From the NCBI GenBank assembly GCA_946406115.1, contig OX291560.1, positions 9,425,158 to 9,489,157 on the forward strand: a stretch of DNA of 64,000 nucleotides, written 5' to 3'. Positions 1 to 11,319 of this stretch are shown here, in pieces (position 1 is the first letter of the stretch; each line of letters starts with the position of its first letter). The position numbers were made by a program, and so were the translations under genes. The notes below the pieces were generated by a model. That model made no database searches. It was not told the origin of the DNA and worked only from the letters and a program-made list of their open reading frames with translations. Origin of the DNA: Apoda limacodes (taxonomy: Eukaryota; Arthropoda; Insecta; Lepidoptera; Limacodidae).

Positions 1-548
1 TTAATCGAGCTGAAATGTTGTATGCATATTTAGTTTGGATTGCAGTGTATGGTAAGCTATGTGACGTCATCCTAAATTCAACATGGCGGAACGCCCAATA
101 TGGCAGACGTTATTTTCTATTATGCACTTCTACAATATGGGTATCAAATGAAAAGGCATGCTGAGAAGAATAAAATGACGCCACTCTAAATCCAATATAG
201 CGGACTGTAGACCGATTTGCTTTACCTATCGACATCTTAATCGAATCTTTTTTTTCAGACACATTAAACCAGTGGTGGTTCGTTTTTGAAGCATAAAACA
301 TTTTCTTAGGTACATTTTAAAAAGAATTCATCTTTCGTCTGTGATAAAATTAAAAATCTGTTAGGTTACCGAGAGTGCTGAATCCAAAATATTCAAATCT
401 CTTATAAATAAAATTCATGATGTGTACCCAATAATGTCGTCCATTTTATGGCAAAAATTCTTAGATTTCGACATTACTAAGTTCCTTTAAGTATTTGATG
501 GAGCTGTTTTTTTTTTAAATTCAAGATGGCGGATTTAATATGACGTCT
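1..548. other. AT-rich, gene-free; diverged repeated 'atggcgga' motif
   Basis: No credible coding sequence. A phrase of the type 'aattcaacatggcgga' recurs in diverged form near 77, 190 and 520, so the stretch looks like an old, decayed interspersed or tandem repeat. If dysfusion extends leftward out of the window, this is intron. Confidence 0.4.
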
Positions 549-855
549 ATAAAGCTGGTATTTATGACTTATGGGACATATATCTGTGGGGCAAGACTAA
601 ATAAAATAATATTCCCCCAAATTAGAATGTGGGTCTGTGTCCAGCTACTGGTTAAGCTCCTTCGAGTAATAAAAACTTTTTATTTTTGTATGTCCACATA
701 CATACATACATATACAAGAAGAAGAAGCACTCAGAAGATATTTTTTTCAATGATATTTTATTTTTTTTCAATATTATATTACTTACATTATTGTTTCTTG
801 AATTCTGCAAGATAGATAGACAACAAAAATAGATGAAAACAGATTTGCAAGACAT
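549..855 (+). repeat. Family C repeat plus downstream segment, copy 1
   Basis: The stretch begins 'ataaagctggtatttatgac' and contains 'gggtctgtgtccagctactgg', a run of 'cataca' and 'agaagcactcagaagata'. It ends in a segment finishing 'cagatttgcaagac'. The same blocks occur in the same order at 4234..5166, where a family B element is inserted between the last two blocks. The internal part between about 590 and 620 is shortened relative to the other copy. It is non-coding. Confidence 0.6.
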
Positions 856-914
856 CTTATACTAAAAAAGCAAAAAAAAAAAATAGCAACTGTATTTCGT
901 TAAAATGTAATTTA

Positions 915-1050
915 GTCATAGTTATATAGTTATTCCCACGAAAACTTTAAAATTTTCCAGGATAAAGTCTATTTGTAAGTACGTCTCTTCGACTATTTCC
1001 TTTGCGGCGTGATTGAGTAAGAAATAAACTTTCACATTTATGATATTAGT
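915..1050 (+). repeat. Family A interspersed repeat, fragment
   Basis: It matches the 3' half of the family A copy at 10012..10357: 'agttattcccacgaaaac', 'ttttccaggataaagt', a 'gattgagtaagaaa' block and the terminal 'tttcacatttatgatatta'. No coding potential. Confidence 0.55.
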
Positions 1051-1437
1051 CGAACTATAGCTATTAGTTGGGTTGGGTTAACATTACACTTCATAGAAAA
1101 TCGTAATTATAGCAGATAATTATTAAGATAAATATTAAGGCTGCGCTCTAGTAAATGTGCAATTTTCTTCTAAATATTTCGATTCTAAAATCGTTTATTG
1201 TTATTTTTTCAAGTCGGTTTTTAAAAAAACTCTGAATCGTCAGATGCAATGAGTAACTAGTTACTTTACAATCTGTCAACAATGCGTATTTATAACCAAA
1301 AAGAGCCAGCTAAAAACTCACTCTTTAAAAATATAACAATAAAACTTTTTGCTATTTGCAATAATTTAAAAGTATATTCCTTTCGAGTGTGGCGTTTCTT
1401 TTACACGTACAAATAAACCATGGTCAGGTTTATTAAT

Positions 1438-1677
1438 AACTTGCTTTTGCCCGCGGTTCTACCCGCCCTAAATTCGGTAGTCGGTGTAGGATTTCAACGA
1501 CAATTCCCTCACACTTGACGTTTTCAAGTAGCCTATTTCCTTTCTCGGGACTCAAACTAGACTAGACCCACATCCAGGCCAAATTTCATCTAAATCGATT
1601 CTGCGGCTTAAGGGTGAAGATGCAACAAACAGACAGACCGACAGAGTTACTTTTACATTTATAATATTAGTATGGAT
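1438..1677 (+). repeat. Family A interspersed repeat (cttttgcccgcgg type)
   Basis: It opens with 'cttgcttttgcccgcggtt' and closes with 'catttataatattagtatg', the two ends that define this family in the window. In between are 'aagtagcctatttcc', a 'ccaaatttcatctaaatcg' block and 'acagacagaccgacagag'. Other copies are at 10012, 13539 (reverse), 16575 and 61777 (reverse). It has no ORF and is probably a non-autonomous element. Confidence 0.6.
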
Positions 1678-1788
1678 TTTCGACGTAGCTATAATGTAAA
1701 ACAAGGCCACTTTGCGGGAATTACGAGTATTCACATCCCAAAAATTTTATTTAATCATAGTTTGTGTTTGTTATGTGTACATAATATT

Positions 1789-2366
1789 TTTTGGGTTCCG
1801 TATACTAAGGTCTACGGTCCCTTGAAGCTTCTAAGCTAAGTCAACTCAATAAAAAAATACGGCGGAAAGACGGCAATTTTCGTCACATATTTTGGCATTC
1901 ACCAACAAATCAAAACCTATGGGGTACACCCCGTTGTTCTAGAAATTTTATATGAAGCAAGGTCTTACATCACAGATATAGGGAAAAATCTGTAATTTAT
2001 TAATTTGTAGTTACAACGCATTTAAAAAAAAAAGTTTGTCTGTTTGTTTGTCAAGACCCTTTTACTCAAGAACGCGTGGAGGTATCAAGTTGAAATTAGT
2101 AAAATAGTAAAGTAAAAAATTAGTAAAATAGTAAAGTCTACAGGCACTTAATGTTGTAAAAATTCAAGCTTCTAAGTCAATGTGAAAAAAAAATAAGCCC
2201 ATAAGACGGTAATTTTTATCGCATATTTGGACACAAGTAAATCAAATCCTATGGGGTACCTTCCGTTGACGTAGGAGACTTGACCTCATGATGGAAGAGC
2301 TATCTACATATAATAAGGTTGTACGGAACCCTTGGCGCGAGCCAGACTCGCACTTAGCCGGTTTTC
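1789..2366 (+). repeat. Family B interspersed repeat (gggttccgta ... cttagccggtttt)
   Basis: It is bounded by 'tttttgggttccgta' on the left and 'tacggaacccttggcgcg...cttagccggttttc' on the right. Two internal 'aaatcaaa(a)cctatggggtac' blocks (about 1910 and 2245) suggest an internal duplication. The family recurs at 4483, 11068, 32588, 33716 and 36262. It is a non-coding mobile element of unknown class. Confidence 0.6.
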
Positions 2367-3285
2367 TCTTATAATAGGCACCTTGTTTCTAATTTCCTAT
2401 CTCATGATTTGTTAAATACCTATCGTACACATTTAGTCACAAAATAATAATGTTTATGCATGTATGTATGTATGTATATTCTTTACAATATATTAAAATA
2501 CATACATACAGTAATTATATATTTTACTATAAACATTTCGTTACTAAAAAAAAGTTATAATCATTACTAGCTATTGCGTTTAGTCGCAAAAAACATATTT
2601 TACCATAAAATGCCAGGTATCATTAAACAACCCGAGTTTCTATTCAAAATTCAATCTTACTCAATTTTTATAGTTCATCAAGAACTGGCAAAACCCCCTT
2701 TTTTCCTTTATTTTATCCTGTTCCTGGTTTATAATTTTACCAATTATTACTTCAAAGTTGGTAATTTACGACGCATGGGACATTCTAAATCCACATTAGA
2801 CCGCGGATACACCGCATAAGAAGTCGTGTTGCGGCAACCAGCACATCACACATGGTATCAATTTGCCTCCTAGGCAATGAAGCTTATATAAAAGAAATAC
2901 CTCCTAACTATTCAAGATTTTTTATTCTGAATTTCATCATGAAACTTTTGTATCTTTTAAATGAAGACCCTAGTATATGGTAAATGATAACTATGATATA
3001 AAAGATAAGAAACTCTAGTTTTCCACTATGTCACTTAAAAAGGACAAGAGCAGAGTATGAGGTTGTACTTAGTCCAGGACATATAGCATTTTACACAGAA
3101 ATAAAATAATATTTTTTATATTATATTCATAATATGAGCAATAAAACTACGTCAGGTTTAAGAAATCGTATAACTATTGGCAACAACATAAAATCAATTT
3201 CATATGCTCTCTTTGACAATTTGTAGTAATATTTGATGATAAACTTCTAAAAAACATAAAAGTTAAGAAAAATTAAGTTGAATAA
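2367..3285. other. Intronic/intergenic AT-rich stretch with a GTAT microsatellite
   Basis: About 0.9 kb without a recognisable gene. A short (GTAT)n tract lies near 2460..2480. One open frame of 81 codons (2574..2819) is rich in A/T-driven residues and has no start context or homology that I recognise, so I do not call it a gene. Confidence 0.4.
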
Positions 3286-4120
3286 TAATATACTTTATTG
3301 CGCATATAGAAAACAAAACAATTAAACAATAAAAGTAATAACAAATTGGCGGTCTTATCGCTAATGAGCGATCTCTTCCAGACAACCTTTGGGTAGAGGA
3401 GACTTTATAAAATTATTGAGTAGAATATGCTAACTGAAACTTTACAATATAAGTATACATTTATAGCAATAGCTAAATTTATAAACATATGAATAATAAA
3501 TAATACTAATACGTACAAAATATATATATATATATCAAATACAAAACAAAAAATAAAAATAAATACACAAACTACATACATCTTAAATAATATAGATGAA
3601 TAAACAGTGTTGATGAGACAGCTTAAATTTTTAAGTAATGTGTGATTACGAGATTTTTAAATATTCTTAAAGTTTGTGCTTTTTTGACATCAAAGGGTAA
3701 ACTATTCCATAGCCTTATGGCTGTGACAGTGAATGAGTCATTATAGGCTTGCGAATAATGTGTTGGGGTTTTCAGCATCATGTTTGTAGTGGCGCGATGA
3801 GCTGTAGACCCTATAAAATTGAAACGCTCTTTCAAGTATAACGGAGTAGACGGATTGAACAGTACGTTGTAGAGAAGAAACAGAAAATGAGTATTCCGGC
3901 GAAGGCGAATTGGGAGCCACTTGAGTTTTAATCGAAATTCGGATATATGATCATATTTACGTAAACCAAATATGTATCTAATACATAGGTTCTGGAGTCG
4001 CTCAAGCTTATTTAATTGCTCCTCAGTAAGGTCAAGATAGCTAGCATCCGCATAATCAAGGACAGGTAGCAGTAGTGATTTAGCCAGTGCAATTTTAGTG
4101 GCAATGGGCAAGAAGTTACG
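3286..4120 (-). mobile_element. 5'-truncated LINE fragment, C-terminus of reverse transcriptase ORF
   Basis: On the minus strand an open frame of 162 codons (4111..3623) encodes the region after the reverse transcriptase of a non-LTR retrotransposon. It contains 'LLLPVLDYAD', 'LNKLERLQNLCIRYIFGLRK' and 'TAIRLWNSLPFDVKKA', the usual 'leads to an RLWNSLP tail' layout of Jockey/CR1-type ORF2 proteins. Past the stop, an AT-rich 3' part ends near 3286 in repeated 'ataata' (read on +). Everything upstream of the thumb is missing, so it is a 5'-truncated dead copy. Family is from recognition of the motif layout; clade not resolved. Confidence 0.7.
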
Positions 4121-4135
4121 CCAATAATAAATAAT

Positions 4136-4467
4136 AAGTCCAATCCTGACTTACTTCTTATAGCGTGCCTAGAATTGTCAAAAGGGGATTATTATTCTGT
4201 CCCTGGACTTTGGTTTCAGTGCTTATTACTACAATAAAGCTGGTATTTATGACTTATGGGACATTTATAAAGCCACCTTAGTCCAGATATACTGCTACCA
4301 GAAGTAGTGATACGCCGATGGGCTCACCATCTGTCACGTAGGACTAAACTGGTTGGTAAAATGAGGTCGTCCCCCACACTACAATGTGAGTCTGTGTCCA
4401 GCTGCTGGTCGAACTCCTTCCAGTAATAAAAACGGTGACGTTGCACATACATACATACAATAAAAAA
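4136..4467 (+). repeat. Family C SINE-like repeat, fuller copy
   Basis: It contains 'ttattctgtccctggacttt', 'gacttatgggacatttata', 'ccttagtccagatatactg', 'gatgggctcaccatctgtca' and 'gtctgtgtccagctgctgg', and ends in 'cata' tetramers. Related copies are at 549 (+), 13018 (reverse), 21217 (reverse) and 62560 (+). The tetramer tail and lack of an ORF suit a SINE or a short truncated LINE tail. I see no clear pol III box. Confidence 0.6.
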
Positions 4468-4482
4468 GCACTCAGAAGATAG

Positions 4483-5079
4483 TTTTTAGGGTTCCATACC
4501 CTGAGGATGCCACAGGAGCCCTATTACTAAGCCTACGCTATTTGTCTGTCGGTCTGTCTGTCCGCCGACCATTGAAAGGCTCTATTTTTAGACCGAAATG
4601 AGCCTGATATTTTCACAGAATATGTGTTATAATGGGGGATTATCTGACAAGTAAAAAAAATATAAACAAAATTAAATTTAAGGGGGGTCCTCATACAAGA
4701 AACACATTTTTACAAACACTTTATCGTAAAAATATACACTTTATAGTAATACATACAAACTTCAAACTTGCAGTGCAAAATAGTGTGATCTCTAAAGTAT
4801 AACAACAAATTATAAAAGACGGCCAAGTGTGAGAAGAGCCACAGCCATTACTATTTTAAATTACCGGCACAGCGCCATCTAGCTTATATTATTAAGAGAA
4901 ACAGTCACATATTTGTTTGTTGGAAACGATATTTAAAGTTAAGCAACGTCGGGCTTGGCCGGTTCTTGGATGGGTGACCGCTTAGCGACATACTTTTTTT
5001 GTTTGTTTGTAAATTACGTAAATGGTGGTATATGCGGAACCCTCGTTGCACGAGCCCAACTCGCACTTGGCTGTTTTTT
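4483..5079 (+). repeat. Family B repeat with internal 5S-like segment
   Basis: It starts 'tttttagggttccatacc' and ends 'cccaactcgcacttggctg' plus a T run. The interior carries the family's 'gtctgtcggtctgtctgtcc' and 'accattgaaaggctctattt' blocks. The copy interrupts the block shared by 549..855 and 4234..5166, so it inserted after that duplication. A 5S-rRNA-like piece sits inside at 4926..4985. Confidence 0.6.
4926..4985 (+). repeat. 5S rRNA-derived fragment (pseudogene or 5S-type SINE head)
   Basis: 'agttaagcaacgtcgggc' followed by 'ttcttggatgggtgaccgc' is the conserved middle of animal 5S rRNA, including the internal control region used by pol III. The outer thirds of a 5S gene are absent, so this is not a functional gene. 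A reverse-strand relative at 24175..24300 shares the non-5S leader 'acgatat(c/t)', which argues for a 5S-derived SINE family rather than two independent pseudogenes. Confidence 0.7.
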
Positions 5080-5623
5080 TAAAAGTTGATACCACTTTAT
5101 TGTTTCTTAAATTCTGTAACGCGCGACGTACGTAGCCTTTAAACAGAACGAAACAGATTTGCAAGACCAACAATTATATAGCTGCAGCATAGAGATGTAA
5201 CATATAACTTTACGACTATCATATGTCATTAGGTATACCAGCAAACAACTATTATTAAAGAACCAGTCGGACTCATTCACCAATCATTATTGAATCGCCT
5301 GCGTTTATTTTTGTATTAACCTTGTTAGGTGCCTACAATGTGTCTTGAAAGACAGTTCATTACTGTTTGATACAATGATAAATGTAATTAAAGTGAACTT
5401 GGCGTAGCAAAACAAATATCTCGAGGGGTCATCTCATCGATCAATCATTTCGGAGACCTTGTCCAGTTCATAGGAACAGGTAGTTGGTTGAAAAGTTTGG
5501 GTTAAGGGGACAAATATAGACAAAAGCTTAATTGCGATTTTTTAAAGATGTTAACATAAAAAAACTAAAAATCATGAAATATGCATATTACAATACATAT
5601 TACTAGTTATAAATAAATATTTG

Positions 5624-6010
5624 TGGACATTACACACAGCTCCATATTATTTTTATTCTTTACAAATACAAAATAAAAATAGACAATGCGGTGATCAAAT
5701 AGGTTTACAAAAAAATATTGCGATTCACTAGTTTTTGTTATAACCGATTTATCAATTTATATATAATTAAATAAACAAATGTCGTCTGGCTCAAAAGTCA
5801 GCAAAGATTGTGTTATGGATACCAGACAACGTATAAAAGTACCTACATATATATTACTTTTTTTGTAAATACAAACTTATCATACCTAAATACACCCAGA
5901 CTCAAGACAAACACAAATGATTATCACATAAATGTTTGTCCAGTGCAGGAGTTTAACCGACACCCGCTGCACAGCAGTCGGCCACACTACCAACTGGGCC
6001 GCGAGGGAGT
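5624..6010 (-). mobile_element. tRNA-type SINE-like element, family D copy 1
   Basis: Read on +, it runs 'ggacattacacacagc', 'accagacaacg', a T-rich stretch, 'catacctaaatacaccc', 'aaatgtttgtccagtgcagg' and a tRNA-like end at about 5960..6010. On the minus strand this gives a head with an A-box-like 'ggcccagttggtagtgtgg' and a degenerate B box, then the body. Copies at 6375 and 46497 have the same order. It is a non-coding pol III type element. Confidence 0.65.
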
Positions 6011-6374
6011 CATGACTTATGTATTGTTTTCATGCTTAATAATGAATTTGCACAGAAATGCATATACCTAGGTAAATTACACTTTAACGCAATGATGCCT
6101 TCCCTCCCCCTTAATAGATTTCTGGAGGTTGTCACAGATATAATTGTATTGAATGCTAAAACAGAAAATATCAATATAATGTTCTATGAGTAACTGAAAG
6201 TTATAACACTATACCGAGGTTATTAATAGGTATTACAGTTTCGTTAGCTGCTACTAGGTACTGCGCCTAAAAGATAATGCACTCATGAATCTTTAGCAAT
6301 TTGCTAAATTCAATTATTAACTTAAAAAAAGAATATTATAAAAGACTTGTAATTTAAATAAATAAATATAAATA

Positions 6375-6612
6375 GTTTTGGACATTACACACAGCGCCCG
6401 CGCCGTCTGGCCCCAAAGTAAGCAAATCTTGTGCTATGGATACCAGACAAAGGATACAAATAAATATTATATATGTCTATTTTTTTGTAAATACATACAT
6501 AATAGAAAACACGCAGGCTTAAGAGAAACACAAATAATGAATGTTTTTCTTGTGCGGAAATCGAACCCACGCTCCTTGATTCAGCAGTCGGGTCATTATC
6601 CACGGAGCCGAA
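6375..6612 (-). mobile_element. tRNA-type SINE-like element, family D copy 2
   Basis: Same block order as the copy at 5624. Here the B box is better preserved: on the minus strand 'ggttcgatttcc' (from + 'ggaaatcgaacc' near 6556). An open frame crosses it on the minus strand (6385..6744), but that follows from the SINE sequence and is not a gene. Confidence 0.65.
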
Positions 6613-8198
6613 TTTATTAACCCATATTGTATCTTTGTGTCCAGTAGTGAGTGGCATTTGGGATGGGAGCGAAGCGCGCTGCACGGCGTTAGCTGGTATC
6701 ACCTGCTGCATCCTGACTGCTGCAAGGAGGCCCAGACCAAGCATCGTCTCAGTTAGTACTATTATATTATTATATAACCTGCACGAAAAAAGAATAGTAT
6801 TATAATAAGTCGTACTATAAAGCCAATGAGTGCTGAACTTTTAGGAAGCGCTCAACTTTTTGTCTGTCTAGCTGCTTGTTATTAGAAATTTATATTTTGT
6901 TAGTTTATAATAATGTAGGTACTCTGCCCAGGTGTGGAATGTATAATCCATACTTATATTATCTCAACAAAAACATTTTCATGTAAAATATTACTAAGAC
7001 GATACCATATAGCTCGCGCTGTCAAAAAGTAATCAGATCCCATGCTTTTAACTCTTTTAACTCTACACGCCCTAATTTTACAAGCCCTAACTTCACAAAC
7101 ACTACACCTTAGTCAAAATATGTGGCTTAGCCGTTTTGTTACTAGAAGAATTAATATTATAACCATATTTTTTTATTTGGTTCATATTTCCTTTTTTTTT
7201 AAGGATTATATTATAAAAAACTATATTCGCATAAGTCTATTGGTTAACTATGACAGATATATACCGCCGAGTCCGACCTCTGATACAGCTTATTACGATT
7301 TAGTGGCAGGTGTACAACGGCAATTTCGCTCGAAAAACTCAATTCGATGTAGAGTTTAGCCGTTTGGCACTTTAGGGCAAAACAATATTTTTGAGCCGCA
7401 GTTCCTCAAAATATGTCCCTTAGGGTTATGATGTATGGGATTAAAAATTTTTTCTCTCATCGCGTGGGGTGTCATATGAAAGGACTTGATGAGCCGTTTC
7501 TAAAAATATACACTATTACCTTCAGACTACTTTGTTTCTTAAAATTGAAAAAGTATTTTCAAAACATACCAAGTTTGGACCCCTCCAGGTAGAAGGCGGC
7601 TCAGTATTTTTCGCTAATATATACCTTAAATGATAGTTTATATCCTCATTTTGAACTTTAATATTTTAATGTTAAAATTTAGTATTTTTTTTGAATTTTT
7701 GAATATTGCAATGTGAGACGGTTCACTGTACCCTGCTGCTTCGGTTCTATAAAGGGTTCATATTTAGGTCTTTTGTAAAAAAAAAGTTATTCCGATACTA
7801 ATTTGCAATAAACTATTTTTCGCACGTGAATCATAAATAACTACGAGTACATATAACCTACTGGCTCACATTCTTAAAAGTTTATAATTAAAATCCTAAC
7901 CATATTCTTACAAAGAATGAAATAAATAACAAATATTGTATTATTTTATTTATTACTATAATACGCAGTATCAATCATCAATACGGCCATAATGTCTGAT
8001 TGTATCAGCTGTGTACTTGTGCCTAAATAAAAATGTTGACCTTTGTACGAGCGGAGAAGTCATTTTTTAGGCACCTTGCCAGATTAGGCAACTTATATTT
8101 GTTGCCTAAATAAGAACACACCCGGATCTTAGGCGTAGTTTATCAGATGTTAGAAATAATAATTAAAATGCTTTAAAAACTGTATGAATATTTCGTTT
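6613..8198. other. Gene-free stretch, probably dysfusion intron
   Basis: About 1.6 kb of AT-rich sequence. The open frames (for example 7042..7359) are leucine/isoleucine-rich reads of low-complexity DNA without recognisable domains. I see no splice-bounded exon of a PAS protein here. Confidence 0.4.
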
Positions 8199-8340
8199 CT
8201 TCCCCACGAATCAACTACCAGTATATCTTCAGTTGTAAAATTAGTTTATTTTCCTGGGACTTAAACTATCTCCATGCCAAATTTCATCTTATTCGATGAA
8301 GCGGTCAGACGGACAGACGGAGTTACTTTTGCATAATTAT
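8199..8340 (+). repeat. Family A repeat, fragment
   Basis: It contains 'ttttcctgggacttaaac', 'atgccaaatttcatcttatt' and 'gacagacggagttacttttg', the middle-to-3' part of the family A element. Confidence 0.5.
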
Positions 8341-8904
8341 TTTTATGCATGGGTTGCTTCTAGAAAAAATGACAGGTGACAAGTGTCATATAAACCATTG
8401 AATAATCATTGTCATGAGACAGCTAAAGATCAACTTCTAGTACTGGGATGACTGAACAATAGCTATTTCTATCAGCGAACCCAGATTTTCATTCAGTAGG
8501 GGCTAAATCCTTATTTCATATCTATATAAAGATAAAAGACAGTACTAAAAACAAAATTACCTAGCAATTATATAATTGACACGGAAGGTATTTTTTTATA
8601 AGCAAAAGCCATGTAAATATTTTATATGCTCACTAAATGAATATGCCCTGCGGATTAACCTGCTGAACAATCAATTCCAGTGGGAAGTGTCGATCGGAAT
8701 AAACAAAAGATATTCTTCATCCCTAACAATCCTATACCCCGTTGCTACGTTACAACATAAAATAATACTTAGGGTCTTTTCCTTTCGACTTGATTAACAA
8801 ATATTGATAATTATTTGTAACTATCAAAATATTTTTAATCTAAACAAAATGTTACGCAGGAATAGTGTATCTTTCTGTTAGTGAAAGATTTTTTAGAATC
8901 GGTT

Positions 8905-8995
8905 CAGATTACCTTTTACAAACTAATTTAAATTCAGTAGTTGGAGAGATTACCCGCTTATATACAAACAAATTTAAATTCAGTAGTTTTATGAG
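8905..8995 (+). repeat. Minisatellite, first two units (left of LINE)
   Basis: There are two units of about 43-48 bp. Each carries 'gattacc' at its start, an 'acaaac(t)aa' block, and 'atttaaattcagtagtt'. Two further units lie at 9929..10012, on the other side of an inserted CR1-like fragment, so the array was split by the insertion. Confidence 0.7.
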
Positions 8996-9928
8996 ATATT
9001 TTTTTATACCACTAAGGTGGCAAACAAGCCTACGGTCCGCTTGATGGTAAGCGGTCACCGTAGCCTATGGACGCTTGCAACACCAGGGACATCACTCTCG
9101 CGTTGCCGACCCTTCAGAAATCTAATAACTTCTTTCTTGAAGAACCCCATACTATAGTCCTTGGAGAAAACCTTGGCAGGGAGCTCATTCCACAACTCAA
9201 GCGTTCGCGGGAGGAAGTTTCTCTGAAACCGCACTGTACGCCACCATTTCGTATAAAGTGTGAGAATGAATTCCCTGCCGATGGCGAGCGATGCGATGGT
9301 AGAAAGTAGCCGTGGGCATCATTTCGAACAATTCCTCAGAACGCAACCCATTGTACAAGCGGTAGAACACACACAGGGAGGCAAAGTCTCTCCTCAGACT
9401 TAGGGGCTCGATACCGCAAGTGAGTTTGGGATCGTCGACAATTCTCACAGCCTGTCGTTGAACCGAGTTAAAAGGGCTAAGCTGGTATCCGGGTGCACCC
9501 GCCGAGAGATGGCAGCAGTACTGCATATGGGGCCGAACTTGCGACTTGTAAAGCAGCAACCTTTGCTCCGACGTGAACTACTGCTTCGCTCAGTTGAGTA
9601 CTACTAAGTTTTTTGGACACCAGCTTCACCTTGTCTAGCAAATGATCTCGGAACTGAACATCGCTGGAGATGACAACACTAATTGTGGGACCACAGGGAA
9701 TGGGGTTTTCTTAGCGGTGAACGTGCGGAATTGTGTCTTTGTAGGGTGGAATCGGACCTAGTTTTCCCGTCCCCAGTCAAAGACCTTGGACAGACTGATC
9801 TCGCGTTGACACAAGTTCTTCACGTTTTTCCTCCACAACGGAACGAGGGATGTTTGCACGACGCGTGTAATGAGCGTCTCAATGACACGTTGATGTCCAA
9901 CATGTCATTGATATGCAGTAGAAACAGC
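8996..9928 (-). mobile_element. CR1/Jockey-like LINE, 5'-truncated copy inside minisatellite
   Basis: Read on +, it starts with a T run and 'taccactaaggtggcaaac', the shared 3' end of the family at 43850 and 51721. On the minus strand it holds the C-terminal part of ORF2 ('LLYKSQVRPHMQYCCHLSAG', 'SLRRDFASLCVFYRLYNG'). The copy stops near + 9926, just upstream of where the family has its YADD motif. Several frameshifts and a small deletion make it dead. Poly(T) on + is the poly(A) tail of the inserted RNA copy. Confidence 0.8.
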
Positions 9929-10012
9929 GATTACTCCTTATATACAATCCAATTTATCTTCAGGAGTTGGACAGATTACCCCTTATATACAAACAAACTG
10001 AACTTCTTCATG
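9929..10012 (+). repeat. Minisatellite, last two units (right of LINE)
   Basis: Units at about 9929..9973 and 9974..10012, each beginning 'gattac(t/c)cc' and sharing 'cttatatacaa'. They match the units at 8905..8995. Confidence 0.7.
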
Positions 10013-10357
10013 ATATTACTAGACTTTGCCAGCGGCTCCGCCCGCCCTAAATTCGGTTACGGCGTGGGACTCCTTTACTTAATCACAGTATTAATACTGT
10101 GATTTACTCCTTAATTACACTTATGAAGTTTGCTATATCAAGCTGTAGCTATAGCTATAGTTCGTTTAAGCTCAGTTATAGTTATTCTCGCGGGAACTTT
10201 TGAATTTTTCGGGATAAAAGTAGCCTATGTGTTATTCCAGGAGCTAATCTATAGGTGTGCCAAGTTTCATCCCGATCTGCCCGGTGGTTGAAGCGTTATT
10301 GAGTAACAAACATCCATCCATACTTACAAACTTTCACGTCTATAATATTAGTAGGAT
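10012..10357 (+). repeat. Family A interspersed repeat, best-preserved copy
   Basis: It starts 'tattactagactttgccagc' with 'ggctccgcccgccctaaatt' and ends 'ttcacgtctataatattag'. The middle includes 'gaatttttcgggataaaagt', 'agcctatgtgttattccag' and 'aagtttcatcccgatctg'. A perfect 24 bp palindrome lies within it at 10081..10104. Non-coding. Confidence 0.65.
10081..10104. repeat. Perfect 24 bp palindrome
   Basis: The 12 bases 'aatcacagtatt' are followed directly by their exact reverse complement. There is no spacer. It lies inside a family A repeat, and the other copies here lack it. Confidence 0.85.
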
Positions 10358-11067
10358 TAAAGATTTAGTTCAAAGTCAAGTGCATCTCTGGTCTCTTCTT
10401 AAAAGTTCATTGCACAGAATACGAAAATAAGTTTTATCCTGTTCAAAAGCGCTTTGCAAAATAATATATGCAAAGTTTGAATGTTGAAAAGTTCTAACAA
10501 AATCTTGTTCACGGATCTTGATTACTTTGATAACCTGTGACAACGTAGATATTATAACTAAAGCCCTCCGCACACAACACACGTTTAAGTGAAAGTCGCT
10601 CGTTGACGCTTTAGTCGCGCGTGACGCTCGTGTGCCAACGCTTACCATAGCATACGTGAGCGATTAAATCAAGTAAATCGAGAACTCGAACGCAAACTTA
10701 ACCACTAAATTTCTATCAAACCAGAGACGATGAATTCTAAACTCTATGCATTAACTGTGGGAACTCTGAATACAACATTTCGAAAGCGAAATTTGTAAGG
10801 GACTCGTGACCGCGAAGATGCAGTATATTCAAAATTAGAACACTTTCAAACGTTGTGCGCGTGAAGATGGGTTGACGGATGGCGCAGAGGTTAGACGAGA
10901 GGCAGATTTACACTGACAGATGAACCCATGTGATGTATTTATTTACGCGTATATTACGTAAGGAATAGATTTATTATTTACTAAAACTCAAGGAACTCAA
11001 GACATTGTTATGATGTTTGAAGTCAAACTTGTTAAAGTTAAGGCAGCGATCCAGAAAACGCATCATT

Positions 11068-11319
11068 TGCGCACGAAGGGTTTGTACCATAATCTATAAA
11101 AACGGCAAAAAAACACGTTTGTTGTATGGGAGGCCCCTTAAATATTAATTTTAGTTTTTGTTGTTATAGCAGCAACAGAAATATATCATCTGTGAAAATT
11201 TCAACTTTCTAACTATCACGGTTTATGAAATACAGCCTGGTGGCAGATGGACAGACAGCGAATTCTGAGTAGGTAATAGGGTTTCGTTGATTACCCTTTG
11301 GATACGGAACCCTAAAAAA
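11068..11319 (-). repeat. Family B-prime repeat, 5'-shortened copy
   Basis: It reads 'aaaaaaacacgtttgttgta', 'tgttgttatagcagcaac', 'gtgaaaatttcaactttc' and ends 'ggatacggaaccctaaaaa'. It matches the right part of the 32588..33036 copy in the same orientation. Confidence 0.6.

Noticed and set aside
4926..4985. Functional 5S rRNA gene
   Set aside because: Only the middle third of 5S is present, and the flanks belong to a repeat.
6540..6612. Functional tRNA gene on the minus strand
   Set aside because: A- and B-box-like words occur, but no cloverleaf can be completed and the segment is the head of a repeated SINE-like element.
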